DNA of 11,237 nucleotides, taken from NCBI GenBank assembly GCA_021786135.1, contig JAJYNV010000201.1, positions 1 to 11,237 on the forward strand, read 5' to 3'. This document shows positions 1 to 6,940 of this stretch, piece by piece (the stretch's first letter is position 1; each line of letters starts with the position of its first letter). Source of the stretch: Bacillota bacterium (lineage in GTDB: Bacteria; Bacillota; Sulfobacillia; JAJZYS01; JAJYTV01). The position numbers and the translations under genes were made by a program. Below the pieces are notes generated by a model. It was given only the letters and a program-made list of their open reading frames with translations, was not told the DNA's origin and made no database searches.

Positions 1-36
1 GCGCCGCCCGGGCCGCGCCCCGCCGATTGGTTCCTC

Positions 37-426
37 CTATGCCGGGAAGGGCCGATCCTCCTGGACGACCCAGCTGTTGCCGTCCGGGTCCTCGATCGTC
101 ACCCAGCGGCCCCATGGGGCCTCCTCGATCGCAGCGGGGTCGATGGCGACGCCCCGGCGCGCCATGTCCGCGACGGCCGCCTCGAGGTCGGGCACAGCCA
201 GAACGGTCCCCTGGACCATGCCGGGCGCCATCTCGGTAAACCACGTCACCAGGGTGGTGGCCGCCCCGCCACCCGCGGGGCGCAGCATCACCCAGCGCCG
301 CCCCTCAGCGAACGGGTTGTCGAGGACAACCTCGAAGCCGAGCTTTTCCTGATAGAACCGCTTCGCGCGCTCCTGGTCCGAGACGGGAATCGATACGACC
401 GACACGTGCGCTCCGTCCAAGTCCAT
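37..426 (-). CDS. VOC (glyoxalase/bleomycin-resistance fold) protein
   Basis: Predicted 129-residue single-domain protein of the vicinal oxygen chelate superfamily, which includes glyoxalase I, extradiol dioxygenases and drug-binding resistance proteins. The sequence shows the two beta-alpha-beta-beta-beta modules: an N-terminal HVSVVSIPVSD strand followed by RAKRFYQEKLGFEV (about residues 7-34), and a C-terminal module ending in the typical VTIEDPDGNSWVVQE (about 109-123). His7 and Glu123 sit where metal ligands usually lie. The length matches small stand-alone VOC proteins. The ATG at 424-426 is chosen because the VOC homology begins there and a purine-rich stretch precedes it; the frame is open further upstream, but that part is arginine-rich shadow of the next gene. 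It lies 47 nt downstream of the NmrA-like gene on the same strand and may be cotranscribed. The substrate is unknown; detoxification is an inference from the family. Confidence 0.9.
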   Translation of the reverse strand: MDLDGAHVSVVSIPVSDQERAKRFYQEKLGFEVVLDNPFAEGRRWVMLRPAGGGAATTLVTWFTEMAPGMVQGTVLAVPDLEAAVADMARRGVAIDPAAIEEAPWGRWVTIEDPDGNSWVVQEDRPFPA

Positions 427-473
427 CCCCCAGACCTGCCCCTTCGACCGCACCGGCGCGCTCCCTCCGCCTG

Positions 474-1298
474 CTACATGAAGGCGTGCCGGTGGTCCTC
501 CGCCCACGTGGCGAACGTACGCGCAGGGGCGGCGGTCATCCGCGTCACGGGGTGGATCTCCGTCAGCTCCCGTGCCTGCGCGCGCATCAGCGCAAAGAGG
601 GAGGCGACGATCTCGGCGGGCGCGTAGCGCCTCATCTGCCGCTCGGCTTCCTCTTCGGACAGCTCTTCCAGGCGGATCGGCCGGTTCAGCACCGTGGCTA
701 GGATCTCGACCTGCTGCCGCACCGAGAGTAGCTCGGGCCCGGTCAGCGGCTCTATGCGGGCCCGGACCGCCGTAGGGTGTCGCAGGAGGTGCGCTGCGGC
801 CGACGCGATGTCCCGCGCGTCCACCGGGGCGGCTGCGACGTCCGGAAACGGCGCGCGGACAACGCCCCTGGCCTGGATCAAAGAGGCCCACCGCAACGTG
901 TTTTCCATGAAGGCGCCGGGCCTGAGGACGCTCGCCGAGAACGGAGCCGCGAGCACCAAGTCCTCCGTTGCGCGATGCAGGTCGCCCATGTACGTCGGCA
1001 CGCTGCTGGCCACCGCCGCAGAGGATAGCAGCACCACGCTCCGCACATCGCTGCGCAGCACCTCTTGCCAGAAGGTCTCGACGCCCGGCATGCGCAGCAG
1101 AAAGAGGCCGTTCACCCCCCGCAGGGCCGCCCGGGCCGCTTCACGATCCGCGATGTCGCCCACCACGGTGTCGACAGCCGTCGGAAAACTGCCCCGCTCG
1201 GGATGCCTGCAGAACGCCCGGACTGTCTCGTCGGCGGCGAGGAGGTCGGTCACGAGGGTTCTGCCCACGTTCCCTGTCGCGCCAGTCACCAGATACAT
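474..1298 (-). CDS. NmrA-like NAD(P)-binding protein (atypical SDR)
   Basis: Predicted 274-residue cytosolic Rossmann-fold protein of the NmrA/atypical short-chain dehydrogenase group, which bind NAD(P)(H) and act as redox sensors or reductases. The N-terminus MYLVTGATGNVGRTLV carries the glycine-rich GxxGxxG motif at residues 6-12. An RHPER segment near residue 31 matches an NADP-preferring second strand, GDIAD (47-51) matches the third, and LSSAAV (91-96) ends the strand that normally carries the active-site Ser. The usual YxxxK pair is not obvious, which is normal for NmrA-like members. LRPGAFMEN (about 125-133) is a conserved feature of this group. The start at 1296-1298 follows an AAAGGCGGG ribosome binding site; upstream codons are open but lack family similarity. 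The VOC gene follows 47 nt downstream, so the two may form an operon. The enzymatic substrate cannot be inferred. Confidence 0.92.
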   Translation of the reverse strand: MYLVTGATGNVGRTLVTDLLAADETVRAFCRHPERGSFPTAVDTVVGDIADREAARAALRGVNGLFLLRMPGVETFWQEVLRSDVRSVVLLSSAAVASSVPTYMGDLHRATEDLVLAAPFSASVLRPGAFMENTLRWASLIQARGVVRAPFPDVAAAPVDARDIASAAAHLLRHPTAVRARIEPLTGPELLSVRQQVEILATVLNRPIRLEELSEEEAERQMRRYAPAEIVASLFALMRAQARELTEIHPVTRMTAAPARTFATWAEDHRHAFM

Positions 1299-1613
1299 GC
1301 CTGTCCCGCCTTTCTCGGATCCGTGCCGGGTCGCCAGCCTTCCGGCGGACCTCGCTGTTGCCCGCAGCGCCGACCTCCCCGCACCTCGGGTTGCGCCGAC
1401 GCGGCTATGGCCGTCCGGAAGGGGGCCCGATCGGGGCATGTCCCCTCGCATGGATCGACAGGGCCCGCCTGCCGTCAGTTTAGAGGACACCTTGCTCCCG
1501 CCGAATCGGGCGCAAGTACAATGCTCAGACAAGTGGCCTGACCGCAAGGTCCGGTTTGGGCCCACTCTTGCGCTAGTGTGGCGGCGAATCGGCTTGCGGG
1601 AGGCATGGTGGCG
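1299..1613. other. Divergent intergenic region
   Basis: This 315-base stretch lies between the divergently oriented NmrA-like gene and the receiver remnant. All frames through it are arginine- and proline-rich and look non-coding. A TACAAT hexamer at 1517-1522 could be a plus-strand -10 box, with TTGCTC at 1492-1497 as a -35, but the 19-base spacer makes this weak. No convincing operator or terminator was seen. Confidence 0.4.
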
Positions 1614-1919
1614 ATGCGCGTGCTGCTGGTGGACGATGACGAAGACGTTCAGCAGATCCTCAGCCGCTATCTGCAGCAGGACGGCCACCAGGTCGTTTCC
1701 GCGCGCAGCGGTGCGGGAATCGATGTTGCCGTCCTCGATCTGACTCTTCCCGACCGCTTCACCACCGGCGATCAGTCTCTGCGCTGGGCTACCGTTGCTG
1801 CCCTGCGCGTCGAGCCACGACTCTATCGCATCGCTGGCTACAGCCACCTGTCGATCCCGGCCCAGGCCCTCGAGGTCTACGCAAGCCGTCTCGATGAAGC
1901 TACAGCCCGCGCGAGCTAG
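1614..1919 (+). pseudogene. Truncated response-regulator receiver domain
   Basis: The first 32 residues are a clear CheY-like receiver start: RVLLVDDDEDVQQ supplies strand 1 and the acidic pocket, and YLQQDGHQVVSARSG supplies helix 1 and strand 2. The next conserved block, IDVAVLDLTLPD, carries the phosphoacceptor Asp but follows almost at once, so about ten residues of helix 2 appear to be missing. After LPD the homology stops: the last 54 codons resemble neither the rest of a receiver nor any output domain I recognise. The ATG at 1614 is preferred because GGGAGG at 1598-1603 sits at suitable spacing; in-frame ATGs at 1578 and 1605 are less well placed. No histidine kinase is nearby. It is most likely a deletion-scarred remnant fused to unrelated sequence. 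The 3' part is also open on the minus strand, so its true origin is unclear. Confidence 0.6.
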
Positions 1920-2023
1920 ATAATCCGCGAAATCGGGCGTCCCCAAGTTCCACTACGTTCAGGACACCACCGGCCGCTTGAAGAAGGCGCATGTTGGATG
2001 TGCGGGGAATGCGGGGGCGAAGA

Positions 2024-3280
2024 TCAGTCCCCCAGGTGCATTGCCTCCCCGGCATCCCGAGGAACGCGCCACATCGGCGAGGCGAGGTACCATGCCGCCA
2101 CCAGAGTCATCCCAGCGCTCGCGAGCCAGAACACCGCCGTGAAGCCGTAGGCGTCGGCAAGCGCTCCGCCCACCGGCGCGCCCACGACCACCATGGCGCG
2201 GTTGGTCGAGCGCATGGTGGCATTGGTGCGCCCGAGCATTGCGCCCGGGGTCACCCCCTGCCGATACGCCATCTCGAGCGGTCCCTCGATACCCATGGCG
2301 AGGCCGTAGAGAAGCTGTCCCGCACCCACCAGGAGGATCGGGAGTACGTCGGGTGCACGGTGCGCGGCCAGGGAGGCGAGCGCAAGCAGCACGAGGCTCG
2401 GCGCGTAAAGCAGGCGTGCGGCGCCAATGGTCGGACCGATGCCCCACTGGGTGGACAACCTTGCCGAGGAGGCGGTGCCCATGAGGGCACCGATGCCGGA
2501 AAGAGCCAGGACCCCCCCGAGAGCCAGCGGGCTCAGGCCAAGGTCCCGCAGGACGAAGGGTGCAAGGACCGCACCCAGCATCGCATGGAACAGGAACCAG
2601 GCGTTCGTATTGAGCGCGAGGGAGCGGAGCGCTGGGTGGCTGTAGAGCCACCTGAGTCCGTCCGAGATCGCCTTTCCAATCCCATGCTCCCGCGGGCGGT
2701 CGGTGGTAGGCGGGTATGGTATGGACGCCGTTAGTGCACCGGACACGAACTGTGCGGCCGCATCGGTAAGCAGCGCGATGGGCGCCCCGAACCAGCCGAT
2801 GAGAGCGCCCGCGATGGCTGGCCCCGTGGCCTGTGCGGCGGCCGCACTCTGCTCAAGGCGCACATTCGCATGGGTGAGGAGCGGCTTTGGAACGAGTTGC
2901 GGCAGGGTCGACTGACCAGCGGCATCATGGAAGAGTGTGACGGATCCGAACAGCAGGATCAGCGCGATGAGCCAGACGATGTCGAGCCGTCCGAGCACCG
3001 CCAGCACGAAGATGGCAGTCAACAGCACGCCGGAGATGACGTTGGTTGCGATCAGAATGTGCTTTCGGGACGTGCGATCGACGAGTGCACCCGCGAGAAG
3101 ACCAAGGAACACATAGGGCAGCCATCTCGCCGCATTGACGAGGCCTAGGTCGAGGGCGCTGCCGTGCAGTGTGATCACAACGACCACCTGGAGGGCTAGT
3201 GTGCTGAAATATCTCCCAAAGTCTGAGCTCGTCTGTGCGAGCCAGAAGCGCAGGAATCCGCCGAATTGCCGAAGCTTCAT
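2024..3280 (-). CDS. Major facilitator superfamily transporter (exporter type)
   Basis: Predicted 418-residue inner-membrane protein with roughly 10-12 hydrophobic segments spread over its whole length, typical of the major facilitator superfamily and closest in feel to the EntS/MFS_3-type exporters. FWLAQTSSDFGRYFSTLAL opens helix 1. GALVDRTSRKHILI, about residues 68-81, matches the conserved motif A in the loop between helices 2 and 3. A second such repeat start is visible at the C-terminal half (LRSLALNTNAWFLFHAML). The ATG at 3278-3280 is chosen over one eight codons upstream because GGGGGAG lies about five bases before it. The gene stands alone: about 150 bases separate it from the RNase H-like remnant on the same strand. 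Substrate unknown; proton-driven efflux of a small molecule is inferred from family membership only. Confidence 0.92.
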   Translation of the reverse strand: MKLRQFGGFLRFWLAQTSSDFGRYFSTLALQVVVVITLHGSALDLGLVNAARWLPYVFLGLLAGALVDRTSRKHILIATNVISGVLLTAIFVLAVLGRLDIVWLIALILLFGSVTLFHDAAGQSTLPQLVPKPLLTHANVRLEQSAAAAQATGPAIAGALIGWFGAPIALLTDAAAQFVSGALTASIPYPPTTDRPREHGIGKAISDGLRWLYSHPALRSLALNTNAWFLFHAMLGAVLAPFVLRDLGLSPLALGGVLALSGIGALMGTASSARLSTQWGIGPTIGAARLLYAPSLVLLALASLAAHRAPDVLPILLVGAGQLLYGLAMGIEGPLEMAYRQGVTPGAMLGRTNATMRSTNRAMVVVGAPVGGALADAYGFTAVFWLASAGMTLVAAWYLASPMWRVPRDAGEAMHLGD

Positions 3281-3426
3281 GAGCACTCCCCCGCTTCCCG
3301 GCATGGACTCCCCGATGCGCTCCGACGGTGGTACCCATAAGGTCCGGGCCTCTTCGATGGGTCTCTAGTCAACTCCATCGTAGCCTGGACCCCGTACTCT
3401 TTAGGGTCTCCTGACCCATCCGTGGG

Positions 3427-3545
3427 GCCCTTGGCGATCGCGATGTACTCGGTGACGTTGTGGAACGCATCCCGGATCACGATGCCCGTGCCGAGGGGTC
3501 GGGGTTGCCACGGCAGGCGCTGTCGGTCTGGATGTAGGTGAGCAT
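3427..3545 (-). pseudogene. RNase H-like fragment, frameshifted
   Basis: The ATG at 3543-3545 opens a frame reading MLTYIQTDSACRGNPDPS, which matches the conserved first strand of RNase HI-type nucleases (TDGxCxGNPGPxG, with the first catalytic Asp in QTD). That frame then reaches a TGA at 3477. In the next frame, starting right where the homology breaks, GTGIVIRDAFHNVTEYIAIAKG continues the same fold (GWGAVI-like second strand). One base missing near 3490 would join the two. The downstream part with the remaining Glu and Asp active-site residues is not visible, so the gene is also truncated or diverged. Its start overlaps the stop of the upstream small gene as TGATG, a typical translational-coupling arrangement, which argues that the two genes were once an operon. 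The end coordinate is approximate. Confidence 0.55.
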
Positions 3546-3739
3546 CAGAAGGCACCCCGGAGCGTCGGATCCCAGTGGTCCGGGTGGCTGACCCGACTTG
3601 CAGCCACGATCTGCTCGGCGGTCTGGCGCAGTTCCGGGCACTCGCTCTGCTCCGCGACGTCGCGGGCGGCGTCGACAACCTGGCGAAGGTAGGCGCCGTG
3701 GGCGTGGCGGACCATGTCTACGATGTCGCCGTAGCTCAT
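3545..3739 (-). CDS. Small helical hypothetical protein
   Basis: A 64-residue protein I do not recognise. The composition is helical and rich in Ala, Arg, Asp and Glu. MSYGDIVDMVRHAHGAYLR looks like helix 1, QVVDAARDVAEQSE helix 2 and LRQTAEQIVAASR helix 3, ending in a short HPDHWDP tail. There is no signal peptide or membrane segment. The ATG at 3737-3739 is chosen; an in-frame GTG four codons upstream is possible, and neither has a good ribosome binding site. Its TGA overlaps the ATG of the RNase H-like fragment, so both were probably translated as a unit. The opposite strand is also open here but has lower protein-like quality. Function unknown. Confidence 0.6.
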   Translation of the reverse strand: MSYGDIVDMVRHAHGAYLRQVVDAARDVAEQSECPELRQTAEQIVAASRVSHPDHWDPTLRGAF

Positions 3740-3836
3740 GGCGGTGATCACGCTGGAGATGTGGCGGCTGTACGGGTGATGTCTCTGTCATCTCGGAAGC
3801 CACCTCTCATTTGAGATGGCGTTCCAAGAGCGAAGG

Positions 3837-4211
3837 TCAGCAGTGGCGCCGCCACTCTGCCACGACATCCTTCGCAGCTTGCACGGCGACGTCTTTGGCC
3901 CACAGCCCCTGTCCTCTCATGCCGAACCGAACATCGTGCGCCACGCCGGCGATGGTACAACGCACCACCACGAACACCTTGGACTCGTCAAGCGTCTGCA
4001 GGCCCCAGGGGGTCGCGACGCTGTTCCAAGCCGTCTTGCCCTAGAGGTCGACGGAACTCGCTGTATAGACAGCGATCATGTCGGTGAAAGGGATCGCGAA
4101 CTTGCGTTGCCCCTTCCGTTCAAACGCGAGGCCATCATCATTCGCCAGAATCGACCCGTTCAGGGCCGGAACGCCAGGGTAGCCCTCGACGTGACGTGCT
4201 CCATACTCCAT
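3837..4211 (-). pseudogene. PH-like domain protein interrupted by in-frame TAG
   Basis: A 125-codon frame (124 sense positions apart from one internal stop) begins with ATG at 4209-4211, seven bases after AGAGGTG. The first half, starting MEYGARHVEGYPGVPALNGS and containing GLAFERKGQRKFAIPFTDMIAV, resembles bacterial pleckstrin-like domains, in which a 'gl.f....k...ip..dI..v' pattern forms successive beta strands. A TAG at 4041-4043 interrupts the frame after SSVDL. The same frame then continues without a break as GKTAWNSVATPWGLQTL and KVFVVVRCTIAG, ending in an amphipathic helix (KDVAVQAAKDVVAEWRR) and TGA at 3837. The strand-strand-helix ending is what such a fold requires, so the two halves are one gene. 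CAG-to-TAG would be the simplest nonsense change. The family assignment is tentative; that the gene is split is seen directly. Confidence 0.6.
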
Positions 4212-4636
4212 GGCCGAACACCTCTTTACGGTCCGCTCCTTGCAAGACCCATGCCGTTCTCTGATCCTAGGCGGCACCGGGTCCGGCGATGGCTGCCGTA
4301 GCCTCGACGCGGGCAGGGTTGTTGCCGCTCCTCTGCAGACAGATTCTGCATCCCCGGCTCCCCGGCCTCCCTCAAGCACTGGGAAGGAAGCGCAGGCCCG
4401 GCGACGCGGGCTGCCGCCAGGCGGCCATAAGCGCAAGGAGGTTGGCTGTATCAGCACCGCCCGGCAGAACTCGGTGGAGCGGGCCTGAGGCTGAAAGCGA
4501 CGGCCAGGCGCAGGGCCGCCCGACCGAAGCGCTTGGACGCGAAGCGTCCCGCGGCGGTCCACTGTTCGTCGGCAGCACAAGGTATCGACCAAATCCCGCC
4601 GAACTGCTCTCCAGCATCTGGAGGGGGAATTTTCGG
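4212..4636. other. Gene-poor spacer
   Basis: This 425-base interval separates the divergent PH-like and membrane-protein genes. Both strands have long open frames, but they are Arg-, Pro- and Ser-rich, have no recognisable motif and lack well-placed ribosome binding sites, so I treat them as chance frames in GC-rich DNA. No hairpin followed by a T run was found. Confidence 0.4.
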
Positions 4637-4807
4637 GTGACAGTCACTTCGATCGGAGTGGTTGGGGGCTTGGTTCTCTTCGTCTTGCAGCTGGCCTTCG
4701 TCGTAGTGGTCATCTGGGCGATCGTCGCAATCTTCCAGATCCGAACCTCCACACATCAGATGGCTGACCGTCTGGATGAGATCCTGCGGCGCATGGACGA
4801 GAAGTAG
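4637..4807 (+). CDS. Small single-helix membrane protein with charged tail
   Basis: Predicted 56-residue protein starting at GTG 4637, with GAGGGGG at 4621-4627 as ribosome binding site. Residues about 6-35 (IGVVGGLVLFVLQLAFVVVV and onward to AIVAIF) form one long transmembrane helix. It is followed by a short charged amphipathic segment ending QMADRLDEILRRMDEK that could form a coiled coil in the cytoplasm. No catalytic motif is present and I cannot assign a family. The frame is open upstream to 4289, but that part is low-complexity and lacks a better start. A Nudix gene follows 76 nt downstream on the same strand and could be cotranscribed. Tiny proteins of this shape often modulate other membrane proteins, which would be inference here. 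Confidence 0.6.
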   Translation: MTVTSIGVVGGLVLFVLQLAFVVVVIWAIVAIFQIRTSTHQMADRLDEILRRMDEK

Positions 4808-4883
4808 GGAACGGCCCGTGTACGCCCACTCGGCGTTGGCGAGCATCTCACAGCCCTGAAGGGCACGACTCGGGAGGTTGGCG

Positions 4884-5339
4884 ATGAGCGAAGATGCCAC
4901 GCACACGTGGGATGGACTGCCGATGGCAAAGGAACCGCCGTTCGGAGCCAGTGTGGTCGTGTTCCGGAGAGGCCGAAGCGGCATCGAGATCCTGATGCTG
5001 CACAGAAGCCACAACGGGCCCGACTATGAAGGCGACTGGGCGTGGACCCCGCCCTCGGGCGGCCGTCAGCCCGGTGAGGCCGTTGAGACGTGCGCCCGGC
5101 GCGAACTGGCGGAAGAAGCGGGGCTACATCTTGATGTGCGTGCGACCGACATCGACCTGACGACCTGGGCGGTCTACGTTGCCGAGGTTCACCCAGACAC
5201 TACCGTCGAACTGACTGATCCCGAACATGATCGGTATCGGTGGCTTACGCCTGCGGCGGCACTCGCGTGCTGCGCCCCAGAGCACGTCCGACTCTCACTG
5301 CAGCGTGCAATCGGGCAAATCCTTGCACTGCAACCCTAG
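4884..5339 (+). CDS. Nudix hydrolase
   Basis: Predicted 151-residue cytosolic Nudix pyrophosphohydrolase, a family that cleaves nucleoside diphosphates linked to another moiety, using Mg2+ or Mn2+. A complete Nudix box GX5EX7REUXEEXGU lies at residues 59-81 (GGRQPGEAVETC then ARRELAEEAGL), with the metal-binding Glu residues E74, E77 and E78 all present. SVVVFRRG supplies the first strand and WLTPAAAL sits where the C-terminal strand-helix is expected. The ATG at 4884 is chosen over an in-frame TTG two codons upstream because GGGAGG at 4872-4877 is six bases before it. Its TAG stop shares bases with the stop of the next, convergent Nudix gene. The substrate cannot be read from the sequence; the WTPPSGG context before the box resembles NTP/NUDT2-like enzymes only loosely. 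Confidence 0.92.
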   Translation: MSEDATHTWDGLPMAKEPPFGASVVVFRRGRSGIEILMLHRSHNGPDYEGDWAWTPPSGGRQPGEAVETCARRELAEEAGLHLDVRATDIDLTTWAVYVAEVHPDTTVELTDPEHDRYRWLTPAAALACCAPEHVRLSLQRAIGQILALQP

Positions 5340-5872
5340 TTCTCGGCCTCAGCCCACTTTGGTGACTCGGGGCCGGCAGCCGGCTCCCAGTCCGTGAGAT
5401 CCGTCCAACGCGTCTCGGGCCCGTTCGGGCCAGCTTGGAGAACTCCGACCGCCACCTCCTGCCCGAATCCTTCTGAGAGGTGGCGCGCTAGAATGGCGCG
5501 AGTCGCCTCGGACGCAGGAATCTCCAGGACTCGGCTGCGGGGGATCCAGGCGAGGTCTCCCTCGGGCGACACCTGCGGCACATCGCGGGTCGCCCTGCCG
5601 AAGTAGACGTACTGCTGACGGATCTCGTCGCCCGCCAGCCGAAGCACGATCGCCTTCAGCTGCAGGTCCTTGATCTCTCCTGCCGTGAGTGTCGTCTCCT
5701 CACGGATCTCGCGCAGAATCGCCGCAGCTGGATCGTTGATCTCCGCAGGCTCGACGTGGCCGCCAACGCCCGCCCACATTCCAGGGAAGAGCCTCGCGTC
5801 CTCGGATCGGTGAAGCAGAAGAATACTCGACGACCGCTCAAGGAACGCCACTACCATCTGACGCGTTCGCAC
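5336..5872 (-). CDS. Nudix hydrolase (variant box)
   Basis: Predicted 178-residue Nudix hydrolase, converging on and overlapping the plus-strand Nudix gene by four bases. The start region reads VRTRQMVVAFLERSSSILLL, and the box begins GGHVEPAEINDPAAA then ILREIREETTL (about residues 37-62). The spacing between the first Glu and REI is nine rather than the canonical seven residues, and the final Gly is replaced by Thr. The two-residue insertion with 'NDP' is shared by a known subgroup of Nudix proteins, so the enzyme is probably active: E55, E58 and E59 are kept. The start is uncertain. GTG at 5870-5872 has GGGAGG seven bases upstream, whereas the longest frame begins at 5953 and in-frame ATGs at 5917, 5887 and 5857 lack good binding sites. 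Substrate unknown. Confidence 0.88.
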   Translation of the reverse strand: MRTRQMVVAFLERSSSILLLHRSEDARLFPGMWAGVGGHVEPAEINDPAAAILREIREETTLTAGEIKDLQLKAIVLRLAGDEIRQQYVYFGRATRDVPQVSPEGDLAWIPRSRVLEIPASEATRAILARHLSEGFGQEVAVGVLQAGPNGPETRWTDLTDWEPAAGPESPKWAEAEN

Positions 5873-5949
5873 GGCAGGTCCTCCCATCGGGCGCAAGGTG
5901 CGGTCCCCAGGCCGCATCGCAACGCCAGGCGTGGCTGATGGCAGCACGT

Positions 5950-6275
5950 TCAACGGAAAGTTGCGTAATCCTTGGCCCCGGAGCCCTTCCAGGCAAAGTC
6001 GTCACGACGTCCGAGGCCGCAGCCCAAGCGCAGTCGCTGCAGAGCCACAGGACCTCTTGCTCCACGCTCGCCGCTTCCTGGGCGTAGACCGCCCGGCCGC
6101 CTTAGCGCGGCTTCCACTGCTGGCAGGCGTCGCACTCGTCGGCCGGGGTCATCTTGGCTCGGCAGCTCAGGCACACCCGACCTCTCCGGTCTCGGGGTCG
6201 ATCGCGTAGGCGAATATGGCGTGGCTGAACGGCACCGGGGCTTCACAGACCTCGCACGGCTTGCCGTTCCGACAT
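5950..6275 (-). pseudogene. Zinc-ribbon protein remnant with four CxxC motifs
   Basis: Pieces of a cysteine-rich protein read in the right order but in different frames. An ATG at 6273-6275 follows GGAGAGAGG but its frame ends after ten codons. One base over, the sequence reads GKPCEVCEAPVPFSHAIFAY and on to DPETGEV; the next frame gives VCLSCRAKMTPADECDACQQ and then WKPR and TAA at 6102. Beyond that TAA the same frame reads LWLCSDCAW, and another shift gives DDFAWKGSGAKDYATFR and TGA at 5950. CxxC pairs spaced about 25-30 residues apart are the hallmark of zinc ribbons, so two such folds in one protein of roughly 105 residues is a reasonable reconstruction. At least three indels plus one stop would be needed. 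It may be a decayed gene or a stretch of sequencing errors. Function unknown. Confidence 0.5.
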
Positions 6276-6430
6276 GCTTCCGACCTCTCTCCAAATGAGG
6301 ACCGAGTGTCGCTACAACCCGCCCGGGTACTACTCCGTGAGCTTGATCCCCGCCCCCATAGTAACGCGATTTTTCACCCAGGCTTGGTCACGCCAGCGCG
6401 GTCGTGCCGGTTTGTCGCCGTAGTCCCGTC

Positions 6431-6940
6431 TCAGTTCGGCCCCGGTTGCGCCGCTCTGCGCAAGTCCTTGATAAGCACAAACAGATGCAAAGGATCGGTA
6501 GGGGAAGGTGCAAAGTCGAAGTGCCGGTAGAATGCGCTGGCCGCCTCGTCCTTTGCGTGCACGGCGAATGCCCTGATCCCTGCTATGTCTGCCGCTCCTA
6601 GCGTGCGGTTCATGGCATCCTTGAGTAGGCCCGCGCCTACTCCCTTGCCCTGCCAAGCCGAACTGACTGCAAGGCGAGCCAGCAACATTATTGGCACCGC
6701 ATGATGTGCCAACCCCTTTGTAAGCCGTTGCGGCGCATCATCAAACGCCACTTCGCCTACAACAAGCGTATAGAAGCCAATCACGATTTCGTTGGCCAAG
6801 GCAACATATGTCCGTGAGGAATTCGCCTGTTGGTTGGTCAAAGCAAAACGCGTCAGGAAGCGATTGAGGTCATCCTTCCCGCAATCGAACTCATCGACCG
6901 TATGCTGACGCGTCAGCTTCTCAATACGCAACGCAGTCAC
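6431..6940 (-). CDS. GNAT acetyltransferase toxin (TacT-like)
   Basis: Predicted 169-residue GCN5-related N-acetyltransferase. It resembles TacT/AtaT-family toxins, which use acetyl-CoA to acetylate the amino group of charged aminoacyl-tRNA and stop translation. The acetyl-CoA pyrophosphate-binding loop is QGKGVG at residues 97-102 after the LARLAV strand, and the C-terminal part holds AFYRHFDF with Tyr138 where the catalytic Tyr of TacT lies. The early FDCGKDDLNRFL segment (about 18-29) is also a signature of this toxin group. The GTG start at 6938-6940 overlaps the stop of the DUF1778 antitoxin as GTGA, so toxin translation is coupled to antitoxin translation. Length is normal and no residue seems damaged. 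The local DNA looks less GC-rich than its neighbours, hinting at acquisition by transfer. Confidence 0.9.
   Translation of the reverse strand: MTALRIEKLTRQHTVDEFDCGKDDLNRFLTRFALTNQQANSSRTYVALANEIVIGFYTLVVGEVAFDDAPQRLTKGLAHHAVPIMLLARLAVSSAWQGKGVGAGLLKDAMNRTLGAADIAGIRAFAVHAKDEAASAFYRHFDFAPSPTDPLHLFVLIKDLRRAAQPGPN

Noticed and set aside
427..891. Upstream extension of the VOC frame to 284 residues
   Set aside because: The extension overlaps the NmrA-like gene on the same strand, is Arg/Pro-rich and has no VOC similarity.
694..1743. Long plus-strand open frame opposite NmrA
   Set aside because: It is the antisense shadow of a well-supported gene, with Arg/Ser-rich composition and no motif.
1299..1946. 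Upstream extension of the NmrA-like frame to 490 residues
   Set aside because: It covers the antisense of the receiver remnant and a non-coding spacer; the Rossmann fold starts cleanly at 1298 with its own binding site.
1991..2734. Plus-strand open frame opposite the MFS gene
   Set aside because: Arg/Gly/His-rich shadow of a clear membrane protein.
6330..6430. Minus-strand frame after the GNAT stop reading DKPARPRWRDQAW
   Set aside because: Protein-like for about 35 codons, but it lies in a frame that shadows the toxin gene and has no start or family match.
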